Positions 9,425 to 18,128 of a stretch of DNA of 64,000 nucleotides are shown piece by piece. This DNA comes from CAYRDC01 sp964422925 (GTDB taxonomy: Bacteria; Bacteroidota; Bacteroidia; Chitinophagales; S012-47): NCBI GenBank assembly GCA_964422925.1, contig CAYRDC010000002.1:121585-185584 (forward strand), written 5' to 3'. Under the pieces are notes generated by a model. It had not been told where the DNA came from. It saw nothing but the letters and a program-made list of their open reading frames with translations, and made no database searches. The position numbers and the translations under genes are program-made. Position 1 is the first letter of the stretch. The number at the start of each line of letters is the position of its first letter.

Positions 9425-9456
9425 AAAAAGCCTTCCCCCGCAAAGGAGGAAGGCTT
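9425..9456 (-). terminator. Terminator of the minus-strand T9SS protein gene
   Basis: AAGCCTTCC (9428-9436) pairs with GGAAGGCTT (9448-9456). Read on the minus strand, the stem is followed by a T run (complement of 9425-9429). It is 32 bp past the stop of the gene at 9488-10642. Confidence 0.85.
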
Positions 9457-9487
9457 AAGTTTTATGTAGGTATCAAGTTCCCCGAAA

Positions 9488-10642
9488 CTACCGGTTGACC
9501 ACAAAGCGGTCGGCAGCCACTGAATGGCCGTCATTGATTTTCAGCATGTAAATGCCATTGGGCAGATTGCTGATGTCGATCTGATGCAGCAGGTCGGAGC
9601 CTTTGTTAAAACTTTCGCTGTAAACCACCTGGCCCTGCAGGTTGGTAATTGCTACGGTGTAATCATCCAGGTCCTGGGTGGCGATGTCAAGGTTCAACAC
9701 ATCGCTGGCAGGGTTCGGATACAAATCGAAGTGGATATCGCTTTTTGCTTCATCAATTCCAACTCCCTGGTAATCGATGGTCACATAGGCCCAGATGGAG
9801 AAGTTTTCATTCAGATCGTCTTCCGGATCGGTGGGGCCGTCATATTGGTTGTTATTGTTGCAATCCCTGTATAGGAAGTTGTTGCCTCCGTTGCGGGGCC
9901 ACATGTTTTCCAGTGGGGCATAGTTGAAGAAATAGTAGCTTGTGGGCCAGGTAAGGCCACGGTAGGCGGAATAATTGCACTGGCCGAAGGTGCCCCCGTT
10001 AGTAAAGCCGAAAATGAAAGAGCAGGAGTCTTCTTTGGCTCCGGAATAGTCAAGCCGGATACCAAAAGCATTGGGGGGCGTGACCGTAATATTTGTTTTT
10101 AATCCGAATGCCGGAAGCATGTTGAGAGCCAAACCGGTAAAGCTCTGGTTGGCAATGAACATCGTGTCCCAGATATTGGTTTCAGTGGGATCTCCATGGG
10201 CATCCAGGGCAACTACACGGATATGCAGCGTATCGTTTTGCCCCGAATGATTTACATGTCCCATTCGCCAGAATATCGAGTCAATGGTTATGGAATTGAT
10301 GGTGCTGTAATCGTAGCTCTGCAGGGTGGTGTAGTCGATAATGGTATCGAACCCTACGGCAATCCAGTCCTTGGAGAAGGTATCAGGAACTGAAGAAAAA
10401 TTCACGTTCATAACATCGTAAAATACCTGATACTGCGTGCCTGAGAAATCGGATTCCAGCGCTTCATAATCGAGGTAAAAACTGGTTACGCCCCGTTTTT
10501 GTATGCTGGGCGCATGATGTTTTTCCCCGACCCATTTGGGGACAAAACGGGTTTTGCCTGAATAGGGTGCGATCGCCCCGCTTTGGGCAAAGGCTGCCCC
10601 AATAAAACAGGAAAGGAACAGGGTAATGTAAATTTTTTTCAT
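9488..10642 (-). CDS. Secreted protein with T9SS type A sorting domain
   Basis: A 384-aa exported protein: signal peptide (KKIYITLFLSCFIGAAFAQ), a central region I cannot assign, and a C-terminal type A sorting domain beginning FDLYPNPASDVLNL and ending AADRFVVNR. The centre is rich in Asn, Asp, Thr and Tyr, with CNNNNQYDGPTDPEDDLNEN resembling a calcium-binding acidic loop. Cell-surface or secreted, function unknown. It has a well-formed promoter at 10690-10720 and its own terminator, so it is a single-gene unit. Confidence 0.88.
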   Translation of the reverse strand: MKKIYITLFLSCFIGAAFAQSGAIAPYSGKTRFVPKWVGEKHHAPSIQKRGVTSFYLDYEALESDFSGTQYQVFYDVMNVNFSSVPDTFSKDWIAVGFDTIIDYTTLQSYDYSTINSITIDSIFWRMGHVNHSGQNDTLHIRVVALDAHGDPTETNIWDTMFIANQSFTGLALNMLPAFGLKTNITVTPPNAFGIRLDYSGAKEDSCSFIFGFTNGGTFGQCNYSAYRGLTWPTSYYFFNYAPLENMWPRNGGNNFLYRDCNNNNQYDGPTDPEDDLNENFSIWAYVTIDYQGVGIDEAKSDIHFDLYPNPASDVLNLDIATQDLDDYTVAITNLQGQVVYSESFNKGSDLLHQIDISNLPNGIYMLKINDGHSVAADRFVVNR

Positions 10643-10689
10643 TGTTTAACCATTTTTTGTAACAAATGAGGTCTCAATATACCGGTTGT

Positions 10690-10720
10690 CAAAAATAGGT
10701 ATTCACCCGTGAATAACAAA
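10690..10720 (-). promoter_or_regulatory. Bacteroidota promoter with internal palindrome
   Basis: On the minus strand TTTG (10717-10720) and TATTTTTG (10690-10697) are 19 bp apart, a full match to TTTG-N19-TAnnTTTG. The spacer contains ATTCACCCGTGAAT (10701-10714), an inverted repeat with TCAC/GTGA half-sites in a position where a bound protein would block polymerase. It drives the T9SS protein gene at 9488-10642. Confidence 0.75.
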
Positions 10721-10749
10721 AAAATCAGCAGAGCATTGCCGTTGATGTG

Positions 10750-11328
10750 TCATTTCTTTGACATACCCTTTTGGTAGCATATTCTGCAGCGGGGCTCGTA
10801 CTTGTCCTTTTCACCCAGCAATACCTGCCCTTCTTCCAGGGTAACCCGGTAACTGTGGGTAGCCAGGTTACCACACTGCACGCAAATAGCGTGGAGCTTT
10901 GTAACGTATTCCGCTTTGGCCAGAAGAGCGGGCATAGGCCCGAAGGGATGGCCCAGGTAATCCATGTCGAGCCCGGCCACAATGATCCGGATGCCCCGCA
11001 TAGCCAGGGCATCGCATACTTCCGGCAGGGCGTCATCAAAAAACTGTGCTTCATCAATACCGATCACGTCCACCTCATCAGCCAGCAACAAAATATTTTG
11101 TGAATTGGGAACCGGTGTGGACAAGATCATATTCTCATCGTGGGAAACAATATTTTCCTGGTCATACCGCGTATCAATGATGGGTTTAAAGATTTCCACT
11201 TTCTGGTTAGCCAGACGGGCTCTTTTCAGGCGCCTGATCAGTTCTTCGGTTTTTCCTGAAAACATGGACCCACAGATCACTTCAATCCATCCTCTTTTTG
11301 CACCGTTGATATGTGGTTCCAGGAACAT
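10750..11328 (-). CDS. tdk: Thymidine kinase
   Basis: A type II thymidine kinase of 192 aa that phosphorylates thymidine for salvage. The P-loop GSMFSGKT (20-27), the DEAQF motif (92-96) and the structural zinc cysteines (CVQC and CRIC near the C-terminus) are all present. It is divergent from the gene at 11379. Confidence 0.96.
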   Translation of the reverse strand: MFLEPHINGAKRGWIEVICGSMFSGKTEELIRRLKRARLANQKVEIFKPIIDTRYDQENIVSHDENMILSTPVPNSQNILLLADEVDVIGIDEAQFFDDALPEVCDALAMRGIRIIVAGLDMDYLGHPFGPMPALLAKAEYVTKLHAICVQCGNLATHSYRVTLEEGQVLLGEKDKYEPRCRICYQKGMSKK

Positions 11329-11346
11329 TTTTCGTTATGATGTGGC

Positions 11347-11354
11347 TATATTTG
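11347..11354 (+). promoter_or_regulatory. Bacteroidota -7 element TATATTTG
   Basis: TATATTTG fits the TAnnTTTG core and sits 25-32 bp before the ATG at 11379. No TTTG is present 19-21 bp upstream, so the -33 half is weak or absent. Confidence 0.45.
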
Positions 11355-11378
11355 TGTTTACCCGAATAAAACTTACAA

Positions 11379-12065
11379 ATGAACATGCCAAACATCACAA
11401 ATTTAGAAGTCCTGATCGATAAAATGCGTTTGCTGGTGGCAAACCTCTCGAAACAGGATAAAATCAGCCGCATTGACCTGGATCTTCTGATGGATTACAC
11501 CCGCCAGTTATACGACCTTTTGCTGGAAGCAGCATCGCGAAAAAGCCAACCGCAGCAACCGGCTCCAAAGGCCCCTGCTGTTGAGAAACAGCCGTTACCC
11601 GAACAAAAACCTCCGAAACCTGCCACTCCGCCAGAAGCCCCGGTGAATAATAATGAAGGGCTTCATGAAGAGATTCGGAAAAACCTGGAAGAAATTAAAC
11701 AGCAAAAATCCAGTATCCGGAAACCGGCCCCTGCCAAACCTCTGGTTAGCGATGAAGAGGAAGAAGAAGATTCACTGAACGACCGCTTTGCCAAACAGGA
11801 AGTGCTGGTGGATAAGCTCAAGAAAAAACCGATTCGCGACCTGAGCAAAGCCATCGATCTGAATGATAAATTTTGGTTTATCAATGAACTGTTCGATGGC
11901 AATCCTTCGGCCTTCACCGAGGCGCTGGATAAACTGAACCGGCAATCCAGCCTGGAAGAGGCTATGGCCGTTATTGAACAGGAGATTTACCCGAAATTCA
12001 ATTGGGAAGGGAAAGACCGGATCCGGAAGAAATTTATGTCTTTTGTGGAAAGAAGGTTTGCGTGA
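11379..12065 (+). CDS. Conserved Bacteroidota protein, Pro/Lys-rich linker
   Basis: A 228-aa cytoplasmic protein with three parts. The first is a helical N-terminus (1-50). The second is a low-complexity linker rich in Pro, Lys and Gln with an acidic run EEEEED. The third is a conserved helical C-terminal domain (about 125-228) containing DLSKAIDLNDKFWFINELF and SLEEAMAVIEQ...FNWEG. This C-terminal domain is recognisable from other Bacteroidota proteins but has no function known to me. An alternative start is the ATG two codons later at 11385. Confidence 0.8.
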   Translation: MNMPNITNLEVLIDKMRLLVANLSKQDKISRIDLDLLMDYTRQLYDLLLEAASRKSQPQQPAPKAPAVEKQPLPEQKPPKPATPPEAPVNNNEGLHEEIRKNLEEIKQQKSSIRKPAPAKPLVSDEEEEEDSLNDRFAKQEVLVDKLKKKPIRDLSKAIDLNDKFWFINELFDGNPSAFTEALDKLNRQSSLEEAMAVIEQEIYPKFNWEGKDRIRKKFMSFVERRFA

Positions 12066-12122
12066 AAGGCTTTGGCAAACTCATTTGCCGCTGGCATTGT
12101 TACATCGTGAAAAAAGGCTTTG

Positions 12123-12599
12123 ATGAAACGGATATTGCTATTGGTTTTGCTGGGGTGGGGAACTGCTATGGGCGCCTATGCTCAGCAGGTAGATGAAGGG
12201 ATACAATTTTTCCAGGGTTCGGTAGAAGAGCTTTTCGCCAGGGCAACCGAGGAGGGAAAACCCATTTATGTGGATGTAATGGCTTCCTGGTGTGGCCCCT
12301 GCAAGTGGATGGCCAGAAACGTTTTCACCAAAAAGAAAGTAGCGGATTATTACAACAGCCATTTTATAAATTACCGGATCGATATCCAGAAAGGGGAAGG
12401 CCCGGAATTCGGAAACCGGTATCGTATTTCCCTGCTTCCCACGCATTTATACCTCTATCCCGATGGAACCGAATTTTCCCGTTACCTGGGTGCCATGTCA
12501 GCCAGTGAATTTTACTTATTTGGTACGGGAATCATTGAAGATATCGGCCCGATAGAGCCACGGCAGGTTACCGGCTCAGAAGGGGAATCACATAATTAG
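12123..12599 (+). CDS. Exported thioredoxin-fold protein
   Basis: A 158-aa protein with a signal peptide (KRILLLVLLGWGTAMGAYAQ) and a thioredoxin domain with the active-site WCGPC and the cis-proline in LLPTHLYLYPDG. It probably works as a periplasmic disulfide reductase or as a partner of cytochrome maturation or surface proteins. The frame begins one codon earlier at a TTG, but ATG 12123 is preferred. Its 3' end overlaps waaA, which converges from the other strand, by 32 bp. Confidence 0.88.
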   Translation: MKRILLLVLLGWGTAMGAYAQQVDEGIQFFQGSVEELFARATEEGKPIYVDVMASWCGPCKWMARNVFTKKKVADYYNSHFINYRIDIQKGEGPEFGNRYRISLLPTHLYLYPDGTEFSRYLGAMSASEFYLFGTGIIEDIGPIEPRQVTGSEGESHN

Positions 12600-13824
12600 C
12601 CACCCGGCCGGTTCCGCCCAGGCGGCTCATTACGTATTCAGCGGCTTTCCGGCCTGCCTGATGCAATGTATTGGGTTCTGTAAACAAACGGTCCAGCGTA
12701 CTTTTCAGGGATTGATAATTCCTTACTTCAAATCCCGCCCCGGCTTTTCGCAAATCCTGTATTTCAGCGAACTTCCGGTTCCGCGGCCCGAATACGACCG
12801 GTATCCCGTACACAGCCGGTTCCAGGGTGTTGTGCACCCAGTGGGTAAAGCCTCCGCCCACGTAAGCCACGGTGGCGTAACGGTATAAACCCGACAGCAT
12901 GCCGATTTTGTCAATAATCAGGACGCGCGGGTTTTTGAACCCGTAATGATTGATACTGCTGAAACTCTGGAACGGAACTTTCAGGCTCAGGGCGAACTTC
13001 CGGATCTGGGACGGGTCGATCTGGTGCGGAGCTATGATAAATTTTATCTCCGGGCCGCTTTGGTTAATGTATTTTGCCAGCAGGCGGTCGTCTTCCGGCC
13101 AGGTGCTGCCGGCTACCAGGATTTTAACGGCTCCCTCCGTGAATTGCCGGACAGCCGGCCAGTCCGCTGGCTGACTGCTTACCGCCAACACCCGGTCGAA
13201 GCGTGTGTCATATGCCAGCGATACATTGCTGAAACCGCGCTGTTGCAATAAGGCCAGGCTGTTTTCATCCTGTACGAAAATATGCTCCAGCTTTTTCAGT
13301 TCCTGTTCGAAAAACCGCCCCCAGGGTTTGAAAAAAAACTGCCCCTTCCGGAAGATGGCCGAAAAGATGACGGTGGGGATTTGCCGCTCATTCAACTGCC
13401 GGATGTAATGATACCACAGTTCGTATTTTACCAGCAAGGCAATGGCAGGGCGGGTAAGGCGCAGGAATTCGGCAGCCTGTTCGCGGGTATCTGGCGGCAG
13501 GTAAGCGACATGGTCGGCCAGGGGATGGTTTTTCCGGACATTGTACCCGGAAGGTGAAAAGAAAGTCAGCAGGAAAAAATAGTCCGGGAGGGCTTCCCGT
13601 AATTTTTCCAGGACTGGCCGTCCCTGTTCAAATTCCCCCAGCGATGCGCAGTGCATCCAAATCAGGGGTTTATCTCCGGGGACAACCTGCCGGAGCGTTG
13701 ACTGCCATCCTTCCCGGCCTCTGATCCAGGCGGAAGCCCGCGCATGTACCGGGCTCAGCCAGTGTATCATGCGGAAATACAAGCCGCTGATCGTATTGTA
13801 GCACCTTTTCCAGAACCATTGCAT
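12568..13824 (-). CDS. waaA: 3-deoxy-D-manno-octulosonic acid (Kdo) transferase
   Basis: A GT-B Kdo transferase that adds Kdo to lipid A precursor at the inner membrane. The signature WMHCASLGEFEQGRPVLEKL near residue 50 and the C-terminal YVGGGFTHWVHNTLEPAVYG motif are diagnostic. Length from ATG 13824 is 418 aa, normal for the family. The open frame extends 24 codons upstream, but MQWFWKRCYN is the expected N-terminus and the extension overlaps the neighbouring gene. It shows that the organism makes a Kdo-containing LPS core. Confidence 0.94.
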   Translation of the reverse strand: MQWFWKRCYNTISGLYFRMIHWLSPVHARASAWIRGREGWQSTLRQVVPGDKPLIWMHCASLGEFEQGRPVLEKLREALPDYFFLLTFFSPSGYNVRKNHPLADHVAYLPPDTREQAAEFLRLTRPAIALLVKYELWYHYIRQLNERQIPTVIFSAIFRKGQFFFKPWGRFFEQELKKLEHIFVQDENSLALLQQRGFSNVSLAYDTRFDRVLAVSSQPADWPAVRQFTEGAVKILVAGSTWPEDDRLLAKYINQSGPEIKFIIAPHQIDPSQIRKFALSLKVPFQSFSSINHYGFKNPRVLIIDKIGMLSGLYRYATVAYVGGGFTHWVHNTLEPAVYGIPVVFGPRNRKFAEIQDLRKAGAGFEVRNYQSLKSTLDRLFTEPNTLHQAGRKAAEYVMSRLGGTGRVANYVIPLLSR

Positions 13825-13834
13825 ATTCAGCCTG

Positions 13835-14590
13835 CTAATGATTTTTTGGATAAAAAGGCAGCATCCAGGCCACCCGGATCCCGAATAAAAGATCAAGACG
13901 CGCTTGCGTGTCGGCCACTCCGGTATCGTAATTTACCGTGCGCCTGCTACGGGTAAACCCCTGGCTCATGTCAATGCCCGCCCGGAAATTGACCAGGTGA
14001 TTGCTGGCCATGTACTGATATCCTATAAATTCATTGATCATGAACCCGTTGGTCAGCCGGTCATAGCCTTTGGCCAGGTCTTTCGAAAGCTGGGGGATTT
14101 TTGCAGGTTCCTGGAACTGAAAGCGGATTTTATGCTGCAATATCCCGGCCTGGAGCGTCAACAGCAAACCAGACCGCTCATTTTGCCCTTTTAACGGGAT
14201 CAGCCTTCCGGCTCCGGCTTTCAGGATAAACCCTCTTTCCATGAACAATGGTTCATAGAGCAAACCATCGGTGCCGATCAGGAATCCATTGGCAGTCAGT
14301 AGGTTGGCCAGCAGGCTGTCTTCGCGGACTGATTCGCCAAAAAGGAAATCAAAATCAAAGCCGGTAAGCCAGCCGTTGTCGAACTGGTACCAAACCCCGG
14401 TGCCGGCAAATCCGTTGACTCCAAAGCGTTTGGCCAGGTCGCCAGCGGGCATGCTGACACCCCCGTGAAAGATAGGATAGAATACACCGGAAATGATTTT
14501 TTCTTCATTCTGGGCAGCCATTTTTCCCTGCAATAGGAGCACCATGGCTGCCAGCCAGGCAAATCTTTTGATTAGTGAACCCAAGGGCAT
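13835..14590 (-). CDS. Exported protein, probable outer-membrane beta-barrel
   Basis: A 251-aa protein with a signal peptide (AWLAAMVLLLQGKMAAQ) and a body of amphipathic beta strands (GVSMPAGDLAKRF, GTGVWYQFDNGWLTGFDF, FNFRAGIDM-like strands) ending in a hydrophobic strand. It resembles small Bacteroidota outer-membrane proteins but not a family I can name. It lies 10 bp upstream of waaA on the same strand, which hints at an envelope role, and it shares a palindromic promoter region with the sugar operon. Confidence 0.75.
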   Translation of the reverse strand: MPLGSLIKRFAWLAAMVLLLQGKMAAQNEEKIISGVFYPIFHGGVSMPAGDLAKRFGVNGFAGTGVWYQFDNGWLTGFDFDFLFGESVREDSLLANLLTANGFLIGTDGLLYEPLFMERGFILKAGAGRLIPLKGQNERSGLLLTLQAGILQHKIRFQFQEPAKIPQLSKDLAKGYDRLTNGFMINEFIGYQYMASNHLVNFRAGIDMSQGFTRSRRTVNYDTGVADTQARLDLLFGIRVAWMLPFYPKNH

Positions 14591-14658
14591 CTGTTACTTA
14601 ATGGTTTTCAATGTGTTGTTTGTTCTATCTCCCAGCTGGTTCCATAAATGACAATGGG

Positions 14659-14676
14659 CAAATATAATTATATTTG
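14659..14676. promoter_or_regulatory. Palindromic divergent -7 elements
   Basis: CAAATATAATTATATTTG is a perfect 18-bp palindrome that carries TATATTTG on each strand. Each copy fits the Bacteroidota -7 core, pointing toward the gene at 14590 (minus) and the operon at 14697 (plus). The two promoters would therefore compete for one site. An AGAGGA Shine-Dalgarno-like sequence precedes ATG 14697. Confidence 0.6.
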
Positions 14677-14696
14677 TCTGCCAAAGCAGAGGAACT

Positions 14697-15827
14697 ATGA
14701 GACCAATACAAATGGTGGACCTGAAGAGACAGATGAAGGCTATCCGGGAAGAGATTGACCTAGCTATTCGACAGGTGCTCGACAGTACCGCTTTTATAAA
14801 CGGCCCGGTGGTAAAGCAGTTTTCCGAACACCTGGCTGAATACCTTGGGATAAGCGATGTCATTCCCTGTGGCAACGGCACCGATGCCCTGCAGATTGCC
14901 CTGATGGCACTTGAATTACAACCCGGGGATGAAGTCATTACCACTCCTTTCACTTTTGTGGCTACCGCGGAAGTGATTGCCCTCCTGGGGCTGAAACCTG
15001 TTTTCGTGGACATTGACCCTGCCACTTTCAACATCGACCCGGCAGGGATTAAAAAAGCCATCACTTCCCGCACGCGTTGCATTTTGCCGGTTCACCTTTT
15101 CGGACAGTCCTGCGATATGGACCCCATTCTGGAGATTGCCCAAAAGCACGGGTTATACGTGGTGGAGGACAATGCCCAGGCCTTGGGAGGCGTGTACCGC
15201 AACCGGGAAGGCAAAACGCTGAAAACCGGTACCATGGGACATGTCGGTACCACTTCCTTTTATCCGTCCAAGAACCTGGCCACCTACGGTGACGGTGGCG
15301 CTGTTTTCACCAATAATCCGAAACTGGCGACCCGCTGCCGGAAAATATCCAACCATGGTTCCTCCCGCAGATATTATTACGACCTGATCGGGGTGAATTC
15401 CCGGCTCGATTCCATCCATGCTGCCATCCTGGATGTCAAACTGAAATATCTGGATTCATACACAGCTAAGCGACAGGAGGCTGCCCGGATGTATGACCAT
15501 GCCCTCAAAGGGATCAGTGAAGTCAGTGTTCCTTTCCGGGCGGAGTATGCCGGGCATATTTTCCATCAATATACCATTCTGGTCAGCCATGGCCGGGACG
15601 GGCTGAAGGACTATTTGGCTTCACGGGGCATTCCCACCATGCTCTATTACCCGGTGCCGCTTCACCTCAGCGAAGCATACCGGGCGTATGGATACCGGGA
15701 AGGTGATTTCCCAATGGCCGAAAAAGTAGCAAAACAGGTGTTGAGCCTGCCGATGCATACCGAACTGGATGAAGAACAAATCCGGTTTATCGCTGATTCT
15801 ATAAAGACCTATTTAACCAAATCCTGA
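14697..15827 (+). CDS. wbpE: Nucleotide-sugar aminotransferase, DegT/WbpE type
   Basis: A PLP-dependent DegT/DnrJ/EryC1/StrS aminotransferase of 376 aa. K192 in SFYPSKNLATYGDGG is the Schiff-base lysine, and CGNGTDALQIAL and PVHLFGQ are the usual PLP-contact motifs. The FGQSCDMDPI and NHGSSRRYYY segments are of the WbpE/WlbC kind, which transfer an amino group from glutamate to the 3-keto group of UDP-GlcNAcA. The acetyltransferase at 18125 and the oxidoreductase at 32817 supply the neighbouring steps, which supports this substrate. First gene of a ten-gene operon. Confidence 0.85.
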   Translation: MRPIQMVDLKRQMKAIREEIDLAIRQVLDSTAFINGPVVKQFSEHLAEYLGISDVIPCGNGTDALQIALMALELQPGDEVITTPFTFVATAEVIALLGLKPVFVDIDPATFNIDPAGIKKAITSRTRCILPVHLFGQSCDMDPILEIAQKHGLYVVEDNAQALGGVYRNREGKTLKTGTMGHVGTTSFYPSKNLATYGDGGAVFTNNPKLATRCRKISNHGSSRRYYYDLIGVNSRLDSIHAAILDVKLKYLDSYTAKRQEAARMYDHALKGISEVSVPFRAEYAGHIFHQYTILVSHGRDGLKDYLASRGIPTMLYYPVPLHLSEAYRAYGYREGDFPMAEKVAKQVLSLPMHTELDEEQIRFIADSIKTYLTKS

Positions 15828-15831
15828 AACT

Positions 15832-17148
15832 ATGAAGATTGCAGTAATCGGAACCGGATATGTGGGGCTTGTGACGGGCACCTGCCTGGCAGAAACCGGG
15901 AATGAGGTGACCTGTATGGACAATAACTCGGAGAAAGTAGCCAGTATGCAGCGTGGCATTATGCCTATTTATGAACCGCATCTGGATGTGATGTTCAACC
16001 GGAATGTGCGCGAAAAAAGGCTTTCATTCACTACATCGCTGGAAGAGGCGGTGCGGGAAGCGAAAGTGATCTTCCTGGCACTGCCCACGCCACCGGGTGC
16101 GGACGGTTCGGCTGATTTATCGGCCGTACTCGAAGTGGCCGGGCAGCTCGGGCGCCTGATTGAGGAATACAAGGTGGTTGTTGACAAGAGCACGGTTCCG
16201 GTGGGCACGGCCGAGAAGGTTACCGCTGAAATTGCCCGCCATGCCCGGGCGGAATTTGACGTGGTTTCCAACCCGGAATTTCTTCGGGAAGGCTTTGCCG
16301 TTGAAGATTTCATGAAACCTGACCGCGTAGTGATCGGCACCGATTCGGAACGCGCCCGCGAAATTATGGAACGCCTGTACAAGCCTTTTGTACGCCAGGG
16401 CAATCCCATCCTTTTTATGGACGTGAAATCGGCCGAACTTACCAAATACGCGGCCAATGCCTTCCTCGCAACCAAGATCACCTTCATGAACGAGATTGCC
16501 AATTTCTGCGAGAAAGTGGGGGCCGATATCGATAAAGTACGGATAGGCATAGGCTCGGACAGCCGCATCGGGAAGCGGTTTCTTTTTGCGGGCATCGGTT
16601 TTGGCGGGAGCTGTTTTCCCAAAGACGTACAGGCACTGATCCGTTCGGGCCGGCAGGCAGGGTATGATTTTCAGATTATTCAGTCGGTGCTGGAGGTGAA
16701 CGAAAGACAGAAGGTGAGCCTGATCCCGCGCGTGGAAGCCTACCTTGGTGGCCTGTCCGGTAAAAAAATCGCCCTCTGGGGCTTGTCGTTCAAGCCGGAA
16801 ACCGATGATATCCGGGAAGCCCCTTCGCTGCTCATCATTGACCAGTTGCTGAAACGCGGTGCCCGGGTAGCCGCCTATGACCCGGAAGCCATGGATAACG
16901 TAAAATCCCGGCTTGGCCAAAGCATTGAATATAGCGATAACCAATACGACATTTTAAAAGATGCCTATGCTTTGATTATCGTAACCGAATGGTCTACTTT
17001 CCGGAATCCGGATTTTGACAAAATGGCCCGGCTCATGAAAAACAAGGCTATCTTTGATGGCAGGAATGTATATGACCTGAAGCTGATGGAAAAACTGGGC
17101 TTCCATTACGAAAGCATCGGGCGAAAAACCATTGATCCGTCCTTATGA
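15832..17148 (+). CDS. ugd: UDP-glucose 6-dehydrogenase
   Basis: A two-step NAD-dependent oxidase making UDP-glucuronate from UDP-glucose. The Rossmann motif VIGTGYVGLVTG (5-16), the E-F-L-R-E-G-F-A motif and the catalytic C261 in GFGGSCFPKDV are intact. It is 438 aa, the usual length. It overlaps the next gene, a UDP-glucuronate decarboxylase, by 4 bp, so its product is probably passed straight on to UDP-xylose. Confidence 0.93.
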   Translation: MKIAVIGTGYVGLVTGTCLAETGNEVTCMDNNSEKVASMQRGIMPIYEPHLDVMFNRNVREKRLSFTTSLEEAVREAKVIFLALPTPPGADGSADLSAVLEVAGQLGRLIEEYKVVVDKSTVPVGTAEKVTAEIARHARAEFDVVSNPEFLREGFAVEDFMKPDRVVIGTDSERAREIMERLYKPFVRQGNPILFMDVKSAELTKYAANAFLATKITFMNEIANFCEKVGADIDKVRIGIGSDSRIGKRFLFAGIGFGGSCFPKDVQALIRSGRQAGYDFQIIQSVLEVNERQKVSLIPRVEAYLGGLSGKKIALWGLSFKPETDDIREAPSLLIIDQLLKRGARVAAYDPEAMDNVKSRLGQSIEYSDNQYDILKDAYALIIVTEWSTFRNPDFDKMARLMKNKAIFDGRNVYDLKLMEKLGFHYESIGRKTIDPSL

Positions 17149-18128
17149 AAACCGTACTGATCACAGGTGCTGCCGGGTTTTTAGGCTCTCATTTATGCGA
17201 CCGGTTCATTGCCGAGGGGTACAAGGTATACGGGATGGACAATCTCATTACAGGCGATTTGCGTAATATCGAGCACCTGTTTGCCCACGAACGTTTTGTC
17301 TTTTTCCATCATGACGTATCGCAGTTTGTCCATGTGCCCGGGCCGCTGGATTACATCCTGCATTTTGCCAGCCCCGCCAGCCCGATTGATTACCTGAAGG
17401 TGCCCATCCAGACCCTGAAGGTAGGATCGCTGGGTACCTGGCGCCTGCTGGGCCTGGCCAAAGCCAAAAAAGCGCGTATCCTCGTTGCCTCCACTTCAGA
17501 AGTGTATGGCGATCCCCTGGTTCACCCTCAAAATGAAGAATACTGGGGCAATGTAAATCCCATCGGCCCGCGTGGGGTTTATGATGAAGCCAAACGCTTC
17601 CAGGAAGCCATCACTATGGCCTACCACCGGTTTCACGGTCTGGAAACGCGCATTGCCCGTATCTTCAACACCTACGGGCCACGCATGCGGCTCAATGACG
17701 GGCGGGTGCTTCCTGCCTTTATCGGGCAGGTGCTCCGGGGCGAAGACCTTACCGTTTTCGGGGACGGCAGCCAAACCCGTTCTTTCTGCTACGTGGACGA
17801 TTTGATTGAAGGTATATTCCGCCTGCTGATGAGCGATTACCCGGATCCGGTAAACCTGGGAAACCCCGAGGAGATCAGCATCCTGGATTTTGCAAAGGAA
17901 GTACTGGAAATGACCGGCTCCGGTAATAAGATTACCTACAAACCCCTGCCGGTGAATGACCCGAAAGTGCGGCAGCCGGATATCACCCTGGCCCGGAAAA
18001 TACTGGACTGGGAACCCAAAATTCCCAGGAAAGAAGGCCTGATGAAAACCCTGGAATACTTCCGGTCGCTGCCCCGGGAGGAATGGTTCAAAAAGGAATA
18101 CGATTTTGAAAATTACATCCGCAGATGA
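17145..18128 (+). CDS. UDP-glucuronate decarboxylase (UDP-xylose synthase)
   Basis: An extended SDR of 327 aa. ITGAAGFLGSHL binds NAD, STSEVYGDP supplies the catalytic Thr/Ser-Glu region and Y146-x3-K150 is the active pair (GVYDEAKRFQEA). The segments NTYGPRMRLNDGRV and GDGSQTRSFCYVDDL are typical of UXS enzymes that convert UDP-GlcA to UDP-xylose. ATGA overlaps with both neighbours show translational coupling. Confidence 0.9.
   Translation: MKTVLITGAAGFLGSHLCDRFIAEGYKVYGMDNLITGDLRNIEHLFAHERFVFFHHDVSQFVHVPGPLDYILHFASPASPIDYLKVPIQTLKVGSLGTWRLLGLAKAKKARILVASTSEVYGDPLVHPQNEEYWGNVNPIGPRGVYDEAKRFQEAITMAYHRFHGLETRIARIFNTYGPRMRLNDGRVLPAFIGQVLRGEDLTVFGDGSQTRSFCYVDDLIEGIFRLLMSDYPDPVNLGNPEEISILDFAKEVLEMTGSGNKITYKPLPVNDPKVRQPDITLARKILDWEPKIPRKEGLMKTLEYFRSLPREEWFKKEYDFENYIRR

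Noticed and set aside
12568..13896. Longer waaA frame
   Set aside because: The 24 extra codons overlap the upstream gene. The family start MQWFWKRC is at 13824.
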